Made by a program: the position numbers and the translations under genes
NCBI RefSeq assembly: GCF_037113415.1
Contig: NZ_CP146608.1
Location: 2,376,501-2,440,500, forward strand
From: Devosia sp. XK-2
Lineage (GTDB): Bacteria; Pseudomonadota; Alphaproteobacteria; Rhizobiales; Devosiaceae
Direction: 5' to 3'
Length of the DNA stretch: 64,000 nucleotides
The notes under the pieces: generated by a model
The model's database searches: none
What the model was told of the DNA's origin: nothing
Seen by the model: the letters and a program-made list of their open reading frames with translations, nothing else
Shown here: positions 18,098 to 27,638 of the stretch, one piece after another
How positions within the stretch are numbered: the stretch's first letter is position 1
How the letters are laid out: each line of letters opens with the position of its first letter

Positions 18098-20038
18098 TCA
18101 AAAACTGCGAGTTGCGCGTCCCGATAGCGAACCAAATCCTTCGATCAATGCCTCTGTGCCATCGACAGTGGTAATCTGGTTCTTGATGTCCCGCAGCCTT
18201 TCAAAGGTTTCTTCGCTCGGGTCTTCGCCCAGCGCGGCTTCGGCTGCCTTCAATTCCCTATTTAGCTGAACTTTCTTGTTATGCAAGGCCAGCGCGTGGC
18301 TTAATCCTGTCTCGGCATCGACAAGCGCGGTTTCCGCGCCCACCTGCCACACGCCCTGCCGGGTCAATATCTCGGTCATACGCGCCAAAGCGGGCCCATG
18401 CCCGCGCACGCCCAGCGCCGAGCGAAGGTCATCCGCCGAAATATCGTGATGCCGCACCGCCAGCGCCAGAATGTCGCCCAGCACCTTCTGGGCCACCGGC
18501 GTTTCGCAATCGAGCGCCGCCAACGCCTCGAACTGGTCTTCCACCAACGTCGGGTGATTGACCAGCGTCAGAATGATCGTGGCCTCGCGCGGGCTGACAT
18601 CGGCGCCGGCCCCGCTTCGCAACAGGCGCGAATTTCTTAGCGTATCGGATACCACCAGCCGCGGCGTCCCCCGCCCCGGATAGCCATAGGCCCCGCTCTG
18701 CCCATAGGCCGGCTTGCCGCCGCGCCAATTCTCGCGCCCGCCGCCCTGCCTGAGGGGCGCGAAGAACGCTTTGAGCTTCTCGTCAAAGGCCTGCGCATAG
18801 TGAAAGCGCACGGTGGAGTCCTGAACGGAATTGGCCCGCTCGCGTAGCCGCGCCTGCAAGGCGGCTCGCTCTTCGGGCGCCTCGGGCACTAGGCCACCGG
18901 TCTCAAAACTCCAGATCATGTCCGAAAGGCTGCGCGCCTTGTCGATCACCTCGGCAAAAGCGCCCCTACCCTGCGCCTTGATCAAATCGTCCGGGTCCTG
19001 GCCCTCCGGCAGGGTCGCGATCCGCACCGTCTTGCCGGGCTTGAGATGGGGCAGGATCAGATCGGCCGCACGCTCCGCCGCCTTCAGGCCCGCCTTGTCG
19101 CCGTCAAAGCACAACACAGGCGTATCGGCCATGCGCCAGAGCAATTGCACATGCTCTTCGGTCAACGCGGTGCCCAACGGCGCTACCGTGCCCTCAAAGC
19201 CCGCCGCCACCGCCGCGATCACGTCGAGATAGCCCTCAACGACAATTACCGTCGCGCCGTCCCGCGCCGCCGCCCGCGCCGATTGACCGTTGTAAAGCGT
19301 CTGCCGCTTGGAAAAGAGCTGCGTTTCCGGCGAATTGAGATATTTCGCCGGCACATCGGGCGACAGGGCTCGTCCGCCAAAGGCGATCACCCGTCCCCTG
19401 AAATCGGTAATCGGGAACATCACCCGGTTGCGGAACCGATCATAGGTCAGCGGATCATCATCCCGGCTGGTGACCAGCCCTGTATCCACCATGGCCTGGG
19501 CCGACACCCCATTGGCTGCCAGATGCTCCTTGAGCCCGTTGCGGCTATCCGGCGCAAAGCCGATACGGAACCGGGATTGGCTCGCCGGCGTCACCCCGCG
19601 CTCGAACAGATAACCACGTGCCCGCGCCCCAATATTGTGGCTCAGCGCCGCCTCGAAATATTTAGCGGCCAGCTCCATCACATCGACCAGACCGCGTTGC
19701 GCCGCCTCGCGCTTTTCAGTCCGCTCGTCCCGTGCCGGCATCGGCACCCCAGCCATGCCGGCCAGCTTCTCCACCGCCTCGGGGAAACTCATCCCGGCCT
19801 TTTCGGTCAAAAACCGAAAATGATCGCCCGTCGCCCCGCAGCCAAAGCAATGATAGATGCCGCGCCGGTCATCGGCGTGAAAGCTCGGGCTTTTCTCGGC
19901 GTGGAACGGGCAACAGGCCCACATATCACCCTTGCCGGGCTGGCTTTTGCGCTTGTCCCAAAGGACGTGTTCGCCCACCACCTGCGTAATCGGCAGGCGC
20001 TGTCGGATTTCGTCCAGGAACGTATCGGTAAAGCGCAT
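18098..20038 (-). CDS. dnaG: DNA primase DnaG
   Basis: DnaG makes RNA primers at the replication fork. The 646-residue protein has the N-terminal CHC2 zinc finger: CPFH, 17 residues, then CFGC, within the first 70 residues. The TOPRIM domain shows the catalytic Glu in VIVVEGYLDVIAA and the Asp pair in LCFDGDKAG. A C-terminal helicase-binding region follows after about residue 440. rpoD is 187 bp downstream, the usual macromolecular-synthesis arrangement of alphaproteobacteria. The gene is divergent from a small secreted-type protein at 20097. Confidence 0.97.
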   Translation of the reverse strand: MRFTDTFLDEIRQRLPITQVVGEHVLWDKRKSQPGKGDMWACCPFHAEKSPSFHADDRRGIYHCFGCGATGDHFRFLTEKAGMSFPEAVEKLAGMAGVPMPARDERTEKREAAQRGLVDVMELAAKYFEAALSHNIGARARGYLFERGVTPASQSRFRIGFAPDSRNGLKEHLAANGVSAQAMVDTGLVTSRDDDPLTYDRFRNRVMFPITDFRGRVIAFGGRALSPDVPAKYLNSPETQLFSKRQTLYNGQSARAAARDGATVIVVEGYLDVIAAVAAGFEGTVAPLGTALTEEHVQLLWRMADTPVLCFDGDKAGLKAAERAADLILPHLKPGKTVRIATLPEGQDPDDLIKAQGRGAFAEVIDKARSLSDMIWSFETGGLVPEAPEERAALQARLRERANSVQDSTVRFHYAQAFDEKLKAFFAPLRQGGGRENWRGGKPAYGQSGAYGYPGRGTPRLVVSDTLRNSRLLRSGAGADVSPREATIILTLVNHPTLVEDQFEALAALDCETPVAQKVLGDILALAVRHHDISADDLRSALGVRGHGPALARMTEILTRQGVWQVGAETALVDAETGLSHALALHNKKVQLNRELKAAEAALGEDPSEETFERLRDIKNQITTVDGTEALIEGFGSLSGRATRSF

Positions 20039-20096
20039 ATATGTTATCTAGGCGCTCCAACGCGCCAAGTCATCACTCAGGAACTTATCCACACCC

Positions 20097-20489
20097 ATGG
20101 CCCGCACGACAAAAATGCCCCCCGCCGTCCTCCTGGCATTGACGGCAGGTCCGGCCCTGGCCATCGGCGTAACGCTCTGGGTCGTCAACGACATGGTGCC
20201 GGCCTGCACGCTGAGCGAAAGCCAGCGCCTGACCTCGCCCGACGAACAATTCGACCTGGTCACCTTTTCGCGCGACTGCGGAGACACACCGGCCAATATC
20301 CAGGCCGCCCTCGTACCCAAGGGCGAAGACGTACCCTATGACGCGGCCAGCTTCGTCTCGGTCGCCGCGGCGGCCGATCTCGAACCGGCCTGGACCGAGA
20401 ATGGCGCCATCGAGATCAACCTGCCCGAAGACGCCGACATCTTCCGCCGGGATGAAACCGTAGCCGGCATCGCCGTGACCTATCGCTGA
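20097..20489 (+). CDS. hypothetical exported or membrane-anchored protein
   Basis: A 130-residue protein has one N-terminal hydrophobic segment (AVLLALTAGPALAIGVTLWVV) and then a soluble domain with two cysteines (PACTLS and SRDCGD) that could form a disulfide in the periplasm. The C-terminal part looks beta-rich (AIEINLPEDADIF, VAGIAVTYR). I do not recognise a family. It is divergent from dnaG and overlaps the convergent glycosidase gene by 10 bp at the 3' end. Confidence 0.7.
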   Translation: MARTTKMPPAVLLALTAGPALAIGVTLWVVNDMVPACTLSESQRLTSPDEQFDLVTFSRDCGDTPANIQAALVPKGEDVPYDAASFVSVAAAADLEPAWTENGAIEINLPEDADIFRRDETVAGIAVTYR

Positions 20490-21532
20490 CCACGTCCCGT
20501 CAAGTCACGCACCAGCGCCACTTCTTCGGCCCGGTAGGGCTTTCCATCGGCATGAAATACGTCGTGGAACCAAGGGTCCGGCGGATTATCCACATAGGAC
20601 ACGGTCCAGCTATCCCACGGATAGAGCGTCTGGCTGCGCCCCGCCACCAGCCCCCAGCAATAGCACGCGATCCTCTCGCGCCGCGCAATGGGCAGGATAC
20701 CCTCAAATGTACTGCCCGGTGTACGGGCCATGAATTCCGTCAGGAACAGTGGCCGATCACGCGGTAAATCCAGCAGCTTGGCCTCGAATTTCTCCGGCGT
20801 CTGATAGTCATGGAAGCTGATGACGTCGGAATTCTCGATCTGGATGCGGGCATGCACGTCGTCATAGAGCGTCTTTCCTGCCCAGACACCTGAGGTCAGC
20901 GGCTGGATGGGATCTGCGTCTCGCGCCCATTGGAACACTTGCGGCAGGATTTCTGAAATCAGCGCCTGCTTGTTTTCCAGCTCAACGAACCGGCCCCCAT
21001 TGAGATTGCTCGGCTCATTCCAGACATCCCAGACATTGACCCGTTCGTCTCGTCCGAACGCGGTAACAATATCGCCGACATAGTCTTCGAGCCGCGCCCA
21101 TTGGCTCCTGTCTTCCAGCGCGCGGCCCGGTCCCTGGACCCATTGCGAGTTATGCACGCCCGGCCGCGGCTCTGGCTGGGGGCCGAGCGCCACATCAGGG
21201 TTCCACACCGAGTCGAATAGCACCAGCATGGTGCTGATGCCTTTGGCCGATGCGATTTCGAGATAGTGTTCGATCCGTCCGCGCAGGGCCGCGGGGTCTG
21301 CGGCCCATACCAGGTCGTGCAGGAACACCCGCATCGAATTCATGCCAATGCCGGCCGCCCATCCCAGCTCGCGCTCGATGGTCTGCGGGTCAAATGTCTC
21401 TGCCTGCCACATTTCAAGCTGGTTGGAGGCCGTGGACGGCACAAAATTTGCGCCCACCAGCCAAGGCTGGTTTGCATACCACTCATTGGCGCGCGCCGCG
21501 CTCCAGCGGCCGCGCGCTGAATTCATAGTCAT
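20480..21532 (-). CDS. glycoside hydrolase of clan GH-A (GH5-like, cellulase/xylanase type)
   Basis: The 350-residue protein has no signal peptide and is probably cytoplasmic. It has the (beta/alpha)8 layout of clan GH-A: the acid/base Glu in VWDVWNEPSN (near residue 167) and the nucleophile Glu in PLFLTEFMAR (near 265). Homologues are often labelled 1,4-beta-xylanase. The N-terminal WLVGANFVPSTASNQLEMWQ is typical of a group of alphaproteobacterial members that act on oligosaccharides rather than polymers. The substrate cannot be read from sequence. Its 3' end overlaps the convergent small gene. Confidence 0.85.
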   Translation of the reverse strand: MTMNSARGRWSAARANEWYANQPWLVGANFVPSTASNQLEMWQAETFDPQTIERELGWAAGIGMNSMRVFLHDLVWAADPAALRGRIEHYLEIASAKGISTMLVLFDSVWNPDVALGPQPEPRPGVHNSQWVQGPGRALEDRSQWARLEDYVGDIVTAFGRDERVNVWDVWNEPSNLNGGRFVELENKQALISEILPQVFQWARDADPIQPLTSGVWAGKTLYDDVHARIQIENSDVISFHDYQTPEKFEAKLLDLPRDRPLFLTEFMARTPGSTFEGILPIARRERIACYCWGLVAGRSQTLYPWDSWTVSYVDNPPDPWFHDVFHADGKPYRAEEVALVRDLTGRGQR

Positions 21533-21556
21533 GGCAATTATCTCTTTGTCGCGCGG

Positions 21557-22117
21557 TCAGGCCTTGCTCGCCTGATAGAGCCGCCAGGCCCAGCCGAACA
21601 AGCCGATGGCAAACGTGATCAGCAGGATGCCGCCGATCACCACGCCCACCGCCGCCGAAAAGATCGGAAAGAACAAGAACAGCAGCCCCAGCAGCACATA
21701 GGACGCTCCGGACAATATGACCGGCCAGATGCGCGCATAGCTTTCCCGTTCGCGGATCACCACCACGATCTGCATGACGCCCACGAACAGCGCTGCCAGC
21801 CCCACCATCACGGCAATGAAGGTCACTGTGAATATCGTGGCCAGCCAGGGGCTGATCAGGATCACAATACCGAGCAGCAATGAGGCCGCATTGGCAATGA
21901 CGTCGAACCAGTAATTGCCCGATTTGCCGCCACCGAATGTCAGGCTCCACAGGCCCAGCGCCCCGTCGATCAGCAACAAGGCACCGCCGAAAAGCACCAG
22001 CACCGTCAATGCTTCGGTGGGCCAAAGCACGGCATAAATGCCACCGACCAGCATCAGCAGCCCGCGTAAGGCGGTCGCCAGCGCAAAACGCTTCTTGATT
22101 TCAGACGAAACAGGCAT
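21557..22117 (-). CDS. HdeD-family membrane protein
   Basis: This 186-residue protein has six hydrophobic segments and belongs to the HdeD/DUF308 family, first linked to acid resistance at high cell density in E. coli. Family features are the early LRGLLMLVGGIYAVLWP segment, the repeated gene-duplication pattern of three helices and the central FTVTFIAVMVGLAALFVGVMQIV. The ATG at 22117 is chosen because AAGGAGGG lies just upstream; an earlier ATG at 22156 does not have this. It is co-directional with the glycosidase gene, 24 bp upstream of it. Confidence 0.88.
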   Translation of the reverse strand: MPVSSEIKKRFALATALRGLLMLVGGIYAVLWPTEALTVLVLFGGALLLIDGALGLWSLTFGGGKSGNYWFDVIANAASLLLGIVILISPWLATIFTVTFIAVMVGLAALFVGVMQIVVVIRERESYARIWPVILSGASYVLLGLLFLFFPIFSAAVGVVIGGILLITFAIGLFGWAWRLYQASKA

Positions 22118-22298
22118 GTCACCCTCCTTGCGGCGCACCGCATTGCCTTCTCCCAATCCAGACTAGCGCGCCTTGCAGAGTCGCCCAAGCATCTCGTGAC
22201 TATAGATTTTCTAAATTCAGATGCGCAAAATGTGCATTGAACCGGCAATGGGGCCATGGAAGGTGGCTCCCTACTCCTCCCCTCTTGCGGCAGCCGAC

Positions 22299-23489
22299 AT
22301 GTCACTTCCCCTGCTTGCCCTGTTCCTGGCCGCTTTTGCTTTCGGCACCGCCGAATTCGTCATTGCCGGCGTCCTGCCCGATGTCGCGCTGGGTCTGGAC
22401 GTGTCCATTCCCGTCGCCGGTTACCTGGTATCGGGCTATGCCATCGGCATTGCCATTGGCGGTCCGGCGCTCACCCTGTTAGCCCGGAAAATAAATCGCA
22501 AGCTGCTCGTGGTTCTGCTCGGCGCCGGTTTCACGCTCGGCCAGGCGCTCTGCGCGCTCGCGCCCAGCTTCGAGACGCTGCTTTTGGCGCGCGTCTTCGT
22601 TGCCGCCTTGCATGGCGCCTATTTCGGCATTGCGTTTGTCCTGGCGACGGCCATCGTTCCGCCCGAGCGGCGCGGCTTTGCCATGGCGCTGATCCTGGCC
22701 GGCCTGACCGTATCCAATGTCCTGGGCGTACCCGGCGGCACCGCCATCGGCACCGCTTTGGGCTGGCGTGCCACCTTCTGGGCGGTTGGTCTGTTCGGCT
22801 TGGCTGCAACCCTGGTGATAGCCGCTGTATTGCCCGCCCGGGCCGGCGCGACCTCTGGCAACGGCAGTTTCCGGCGCGAATTTGCCGCCCTGGGCCGCCA
22901 ACAGGTCTTTCTCGGCTTTGCCATCGCCATTCTGGTGATGATCGGACAATATAGTCTCTTCACCTATATCGCCCCGCTATTGCTCACCGTCACCAATCTG
23001 CCTGCCGAGGCGATCCCGGTCATCCTGCTGCTTTATGGCGCCGGCTCGACCATCGGCGTCTTCATCGGCGGCCGGCTCGCCGACTGGCGGCTCATGCCCT
23101 CGCTCATCGCCATATTGACGACCCAGTCATTGCTGTTCGTCGGGCTCTATTTCGCCGCACCCCACGCCATTGCCATGTCGATCGGCGTCATCCTTTGGGG
23201 CGGCGCCAATTTCGCCTTCGGCTCGCCTCTGCAGTCCCGCATGCTGCTCTGGGCTGCCGATGGACCCAACCTGACCTCGGCGCTCATCCCAGCCGGTTTC
23301 AATGTCGGTATTGCCATTGGCGCCGTGCTTGGCGCCGGCCTGCTCGATGCCGGTGGAAGCTATCAGGCCCTGCCCCTTATCGGCGCGGCCGCGCTGGCCC
23401 TGGCCGTCGCCATTGCCGCCCTGTCGGCTTTCGCCGAGCGCAAGAGCCGGCAAACGCCGCCAGCGCCAAATCCTATGCCTGCCGAGTAA
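22299..23489 (+). CDS. MFS transporter, DHA1 drug/sugar efflux type
   Basis: The 396-residue protein has twelve predicted membrane helices and the MFS landmarks of the DHA1 AraJ/YdhP-like group: GTAEFVIAGVLPDVA in helix 1, GYAIGIAIGGPALTLLARK in the loop 2-3 motif A region, and the VSNVLGVPGGTAIGTALGWR motif C-like segment that marks exporters. It probably exports sugars or drugs by proton antiport. The start at 22299 gives the usual N-terminus; upstream ATG codons at 22221 and 22248 would add about 20 hydrophilic residues and have no better ribosome-binding site. Confidence 0.88.
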   Translation: MSLPLLALFLAAFAFGTAEFVIAGVLPDVALGLDVSIPVAGYLVSGYAIGIAIGGPALTLLARKINRKLLVVLLGAGFTLGQALCALAPSFETLLLARVFVAALHGAYFGIAFVLATAIVPPERRGFAMALILAGLTVSNVLGVPGGTAIGTALGWRATFWAVGLFGLAATLVIAAVLPARAGATSGNGSFRREFAALGRQQVFLGFAIAILVMIGQYSLFTYIAPLLLTVTNLPAEAIPVILLLYGAGSTIGVFIGGRLADWRLMPSLIAILTTQSLLFVGLYFAAPHAIAMSIGVILWGGANFAFGSPLQSRMLLWAADGPNLTSALIPAGFNVGIAIGAVLGAGLLDAGGSYQALPLIGAAALALAVAIAALSAFAERKSRQTPPAPNPMPAE

Positions 23490-23582
23490 CGCTTCGATCA
23501 CCATTGCTGCAATTTGGAGCAATTGCATAATGCCCTATTTGCCTTGAGCGCGTTAAGTGCGCCTGGCCGGGATGAATCGGCC

Positions 23583-24740
23583 ATGGTGGACGACATGATA
23601 GACAACGCGACTTTGCTCATAGGCATCGCCTTTTCCAGCGCCTCTCTGATGGTGGCACTGCTCATTGGCTGGCTGAATTCGCGCCATGAAACCTATCTTG
23701 CCCACGGCGCCCTGGGTATCGGCCTGATCGTGGTGGCCGTAACGATCATGAGCCTGCGCCAGGGGCGCTATGACCTTCCCTTCACGCTGCCGCCCTTCAC
23801 CCTCGTCCTGATCGGGCTGTCCCTGATCTATTCAGGCTCGCGTCTGTTCCGCAGCACAGCGGCCAGGCTGCGTCCGGCTCTGCTGTTTGCGCTAATCGCC
23901 CTACCGGTGCAGGCCGTACCATTTCTGATGGGCTATTCGGGCACCGGCACCATCGTGCTCAACGTGGCGGCCGGCATCGTTTTGCTGCTTTGCGCCCGGG
24001 AATATTGGCTTATCCGCCACGAAGGCTGGATCGCCATGGCCGCCAACACCACCATCTATATCCTGGTCGCCCTGTCGTTCTTCGCCTGTGCTGCCGTATT
24101 GGCTTACGAGGGAAGCTGGGTTTTGACCGCCCCCGCCGACAATTGGGCCGAAGACTTCAATTCCATCATGACCCTGGTGGGCCTGACCGGCATTGGCGCC
24201 ATCACCCTGACCCTGCATCATGCTCGCGCCGCGCGGCACCACCAGTCCGAGGCCCATACCGATGCGCTGACCGGCGTCCTTAACCGCCGCGCCCTTTTCG
24301 AACGCATCGGCGACAACGAAATCGTGCCGGACCTGGCCGTGATCATGTTCGACCTGGACCATTTCAAGCAGATCAATGACCGGCTCGGTCATGCCTATGG
24401 CGATTTCGTCCTCAAGCGCTTCGCCGACATCATGCGCGCGCAACTGCGCGACATCGACATTGTCGCTCGCCTCGGTGGTGAGGAATTCTGCGCCATTCTG
24501 CCCGGCCATGACCGCGCCGGCGCGCGCAGCGTCGCCGAGCGCATCCGCGAAGCCTTTGCCGAAACCAGCATCACCATCGGCCAGACCGGGCAGATCGCCA
24601 CGGTCAGCGCGGGCTTGGCCACCAGCGGCACGAACGAAACATTTTCATCGGTCCTGCGCCGGGCAGATGCGGCGCTTTACAAAGCCAAGGAGGCGGGGCG
24701 GAACCAGGTCCACACGGCCAGGTTCCGCTCCGCCGCTTAG
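23583..24740 (+). CDS. membrane-bound diguanylate cyclase (GGDEF) with I-site
   Basis: This 385-residue protein makes cyclic di-GMP. Six to seven transmembrane segments fill the first 215 residues and form an N-terminal sensor of unknown ligand. The GGDEF domain (about 225-380) has DALTGVLNRRALFE at the start, the metal-binding FDLDHFKQINDRLGHAYGD and the active-site motif GGEEF. An inhibitory I-site RDID (RxxD) lies five residues before it, so product inhibition is expected. The start at 23583 is one of two nearby ATG codons and is not fixed. A RIME-like repeat begins at its stop codon. Confidence 0.92.
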   Translation: MVDDMIDNATLLIGIAFSSASLMVALLIGWLNSRHETYLAHGALGIGLIVVAVTIMSLRQGRYDLPFTLPPFTLVLIGLSLIYSGSRLFRSTAARLRPALLFALIALPVQAVPFLMGYSGTGTIVLNVAAGIVLLLCAREYWLIRHEGWIAMAANTTIYILVALSFFACAAVLAYEGSWVLTAPADNWAEDFNSIMTLVGLTGIGAITLTLHHARAARHHQSEAHTDALTGVLNRRALFERIGDNEIVPDLAVIMFDLDHFKQINDRLGHAYGDFVLKRFADIMRAQLRDIDIVARLGGEEFCAILPGHDRAGARSVAERIREAFAETSITIGQTGQIATVSAGLATSGTNETFSSVLRRADAALYKAKEAGRNQVHTARFRSAA

Positions 24741-24842
24741 AGCGCTTCTAGCAAAAGTAGCCACAGTTTTGCGATTAAGAAGCGCGACAAAACAAGACGT
24801 CAGAGCTTCCATTCTGATTCGATCAGAATGAGAAATGCTCTA
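24738..24842. repeat. RIME-like intergenic repeat, copy 2
   Basis: The unit starts within the TAG stop of the diguanylate cyclase gene. It runs TAGAGCGCTTCTAGC, AAAAGTAG, AGTTTTGCG, GCGCGACAAAACAAGA, then an inner palindrome CATTCTGATTCGATCAGAATG, and closes with GAAATGCTCTA. It aligns along its length with the copy at 14402. Confidence 0.78.
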
Positions 24843-24851
24843 AGCGTCCAT

Positions 24852-25304
24852 TCAGGCGCTCAGCGCCGCCCGTACCAGGCCACTGGCCTTGCCGAAATCG
24901 ATTCGTCCCGGATAGTCCGCCTTGAGCTGGGCAATCACCTTGCCCATGTCCTTGGGGCCTTCCGCGCCGGTCGCGGCAATCGCGGCCTTTATCGCCGCGG
25001 CGACTTCCTCTTCGCTCAGTCCCTTGGGCAGGAACTCGTTGAGAATGTCGATTTCTTCTTTTTCCACCGTGGCCAGATCGCTCCGCCCGGCCTGCGCATA
25101 AATGGCAAAGCTCTCTTCGCGCTGCTTCACCATTTTCTGGACCATGGCCAGGATTTCGTCATTGGTGGCCGGGCCCTTGCCCTCGCCCCGATTGGCAATA
25201 TCGCGGTCCTTGATGGCGGCATTGATCGACCTCAGGGTCGCGGTACGACGCTGATCGCGGGCCTTGAGCGCCTGCTTGAGCCCTTCGCTGATATCTTCGC
25301 GCAT
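24852..25304 (-). CDS. GatB/YqeY domain protein
   Basis: The 150-residue protein is a stand-alone YqeY/GatB tail domain. It shows the family start MREDISEGLKQALKARDQRR, the central VQKMVKQREESFAIYAQAGR and the C-terminal LKADYPGRIDFGKASGLVRAAL. The domain is thought to bind tRNA, as in the GatB subunit of Glu-tRNA amidotransferase, but no reaction is assigned to the free form. AAGGAG precedes the ATG at 25304. It is divergent from carA; in many Rhizobiales yqeY sits between carA and dnaG, as it does roughly here. Confidence 0.92.
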   Translation of the reverse strand: MREDISEGLKQALKARDQRRTATLRSINAAIKDRDIANRGEGKGPATNDEILAMVQKMVKQREESFAIYAQAGRSDLATVEKEEIDILNEFLPKGLSEEEVAAAIKAAIAATGAEGPKDMGKVIAQLKADYPGRIDFGKASGLVRAALSA

Positions 25305-25494
25305 ATGTCTCCGGCTCCTTGCCATGCAATTTGTCGCCCCCATATAGGCAAGAAACGCGGGCTTCGCCACTTGCGCTACCCGCTTTGGCCTTCTAAGAGG
25401 AGGCCTCAACCGACATCTTCGCCGCGCATCAGGGCAGGCCCAAAGCCACCGCTCTTGTCGCGCGCGCCCGACAAACCGAGCTTGGAGTTCCAAA

Positions 25495-26706
25495 GTGACC
25501 GGCTGGCAACAGACCCCCGCGACCGCAGTTCTGATTCTGGCCGATGGGACGCGCCTTGAAGGCCATGGCATCGGCGCGGTTGGCCACGCGGCCGGCGAAG
25601 TGTGCTTCAACACCGCCATGACCGGCTATCAGGAAGTGCTGACCGACCCCTCCTATGCGGGGCAGATCATCACCTTCACCTTCCCCCATATCGGCAATGT
25701 CGGCACCAATGACGAAGACATTGAAACGGTGAACATGGCGGCCCTCTCGGGCGTGCGGGGCGTCGTGCTCAAGGCCGACATCACCAATCCCTCCAATTAC
25801 CGCGCCTCTGAAAAGCTCGATGCCTGGCTCAAGAAGCGCAACATTATCGGCATTGCAGGCATCGACACCCGCGCCCTGACCGCGCTGATCCGCGAAAAGG
25901 GCATGCCCAATGGCGTCATCGCCCATGAGCCGACCGGCCAGTTCGACGAGGGATCGATCAAGGCCGAGCTCAACGCCTTCCCGGGCCTGGAAGGGCTCGA
26001 CCTCGCCAAGGAAGTCACCACCGCCCAAACCTATCACTGGGACCAGACGGGCTGGCAGTGGAACAAGGGCTATGGCACGCTCGACAATCCCGAATTCCAT
26101 GTCGTGGCCATCGATTTCGGCGCCAAGCGCAATATCCTGCGCTGCCTGGCCGATCAGGGCGCCAAGGTTACCGTCGTGCCCGCCACAGCTACGGCCGCCG
26201 ACGTGCTGGCGCATAATCCCGATGCGGTCTTCCTCTCCAACGGCCCCGGCGACCCGGCCGAAACCGGCAAATATGCGGTGCCCACCATCCAGAAGCTGAT
26301 GGAAACGGGCAAGCCCATGTTCGGCATTTGCCTGGGACACCAGCTCTTGGGCCTGGCCCTTGGCGGCAAGACGACCAAAATGCACCAGGGCCACCACGGC
26401 GCCAATCATCCGGTCAAGGACCTGACCACCGGCAAGGTCGAGATCACCTCGATGAACCATGGTTTTGCCGTGGATGCGGAAAGCCTGCCCGCCGGCGTCG
26501 CCCAGACCCATATTTCGCTCTTTGACGGCTCCAATGCCGGTCTGGCTGTCGAGGGCAAGCCGATCTTTTCGGTGCAGTACCATCCCGAAGCCAGCCCCGG
26601 CCCCAAGGATAGCCACTATCTCTTCACGCGCTTCCTGAACCTGGTGCGCAAGCAGAAGGGCATGAGCGAGAAGCCCGAATATGTCGCGCCGGGCGAAGCG
26701 GCCTGA
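25495..26706 (+). CDS. carA: carbamoyl-phosphate synthase small subunit CarA
   Basis: CarA is the glutaminase subunit that feeds ammonia to CarB for arginine and pyrimidine synthesis. The 403-residue protein has the N-terminal CPSase small-chain domain (MTGYQEVLTDPSYAGQII) and a class I glutamine amidotransferase domain with the nucleophilic Cys in FGICLGHQLL, the His in YHPEASPGP and the Glu two residues later. A GTG start at 25495 is used. carB is 26.5 kb away at 53192, so the two subunits are not in one operon. The quinone reductase gene follows after 5 bp. Confidence 0.97.
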   Translation: MTGWQQTPATAVLILADGTRLEGHGIGAVGHAAGEVCFNTAMTGYQEVLTDPSYAGQIITFTFPHIGNVGTNDEDIETVNMAALSGVRGVVLKADITNPSNYRASEKLDAWLKKRNIIGIAGIDTRALTALIREKGMPNGVIAHEPTGQFDEGSIKAELNAFPGLEGLDLAKEVTTAQTYHWDQTGWQWNKGYGTLDNPEFHVVAIDFGAKRNILRCLADQGAKVTVVPATATAADVLAHNPDAVFLSNGPGDPAETGKYAVPTIQKLMETGKPMFGICLGHQLLGLALGGKTTKMHQGHHGANHPVKDLTTGKVEITSMNHGFAVDAESLPAGVAQTHISLFDGSNAGLAVEGKPIFSVQYHPEASPGPKDSHYLFTRFLNLVRKQKGMSEKPEYVAPGEAA

Positions 26707-26711
26707 CCGAC

Positions 26712-27617
26712 ATGCGCGCGGCTCGTTTTCACAGCTTTGGCGCCCCCGACGTCCTGGTTATTGAGGACGTCGACCGGCCCCAACCCGGCCCTGGGGAAGC
26801 CCTGGTTCGGATTCGAGCCGCGGCGATCCAGCCCTTTGATAGCCGCGTCCGTTCCGGACGCCTGATGCCCAACCTCACCCTGCCGGTAACCACCGGCAAT
26901 GAATTCGCCGGAATGGTCGAGAGCCTCGGGCCGGAAACCGCGGGCCCAGCCGCCGGGACGCCCGTGGCCGGCCGCCGGACCTTTGGCGCCGTGGCCGAGT
27001 ATGTCGTGGTCCCCGTGGGCGATCTCGCCGTGATCCCGGCCGGCGTTTCATTTGCCGAGGCGGCGACCCTTTCCGGCACCGCACAAACCGCCGACACCGC
27101 CGTAGAGAGCCTGGGCATAGGCGTCGGCGATACTCTTCTGATTCAAGGCGCAGCCGGTGGCATCGGCTCCTTCGCCACGCAATTGGCCATTGCCCGCGGC
27201 GCCCGCGTGATCGGCACCGGCAGCCCGGCCAATATCGATTATCTGCGCGCGCTCGGCGCCACCCCCCTGACCCCCGGGCCCGATTTGCCGCGGCGCATCG
27301 CCGAAGTGGCACCCGACGGCCTCACCGCCATTCTGGACTGCGTTGGCGGGGAAACGCTCGACCAATCGCTCACCCTGGGCGTCCCGCGCGACCGCATTGC
27401 CTCGCTGGGCGATCTGGGCCGTGTGGCCGAACTGGGTCTGCGCAGCGTCGAAGGCCTGCGCGACGGCGTACGGCTGGCGCGCCTGCTCGACCTGGCTGCG
27501 CAGGGCAAGCTCCTGGCCACGGTTCGCAGCACCTACCCCATAAATGACATCGTCGCGGCCCACCGGGAACTCGATACCGGCCACGGGCGGGGCAAGATCG
27601 TTATCGCCATAGATTGA
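26712..27617 (+). CDS. NADP-dependent quinone oxidoreductase (MDR superfamily, zinc-free)
   Basis: This 301-residue protein belongs to the medium-chain dehydrogenase/reductase superfamily. It has the GroES-like N-terminal domain (PGPGEALVRIRAAAIQPFDS) and a Rossmann domain with LLIQGAAGGIGSFATQLAIA (about residues 140-160). The catalytic zinc ligands of alcohol dehydrogenases are absent, which points to the quinone oxidoreductase branch that reduces quinones or enones with NADPH. It begins five bases after the carA stop codon and is probably co-transcribed, though a functional link is not evident. Confidence 0.88.
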   Translation: MRAARFHSFGAPDVLVIEDVDRPQPGPGEALVRIRAAAIQPFDSRVRSGRLMPNLTLPVTTGNEFAGMVESLGPETAGPAAGTPVAGRRTFGAVAEYVVVPVGDLAVIPAGVSFAEAATLSGTAQTADTAVESLGIGVGDTLLIQGAAGGIGSFATQLAIARGARVIGTGSPANIDYLRALGATPLTPGPDLPRRIAEVAPDGLTAILDCVGGETLDQSLTLGVPRDRIASLGDLGRVAELGLRSVEGLRDGVRLARLLDLAAQGKLLATVRSTYPINDIVAAHRELDTGHGRGKIVIAID

Positions 27618-27638
27618 TCGGGCCCGGGCGCGCCCGGC

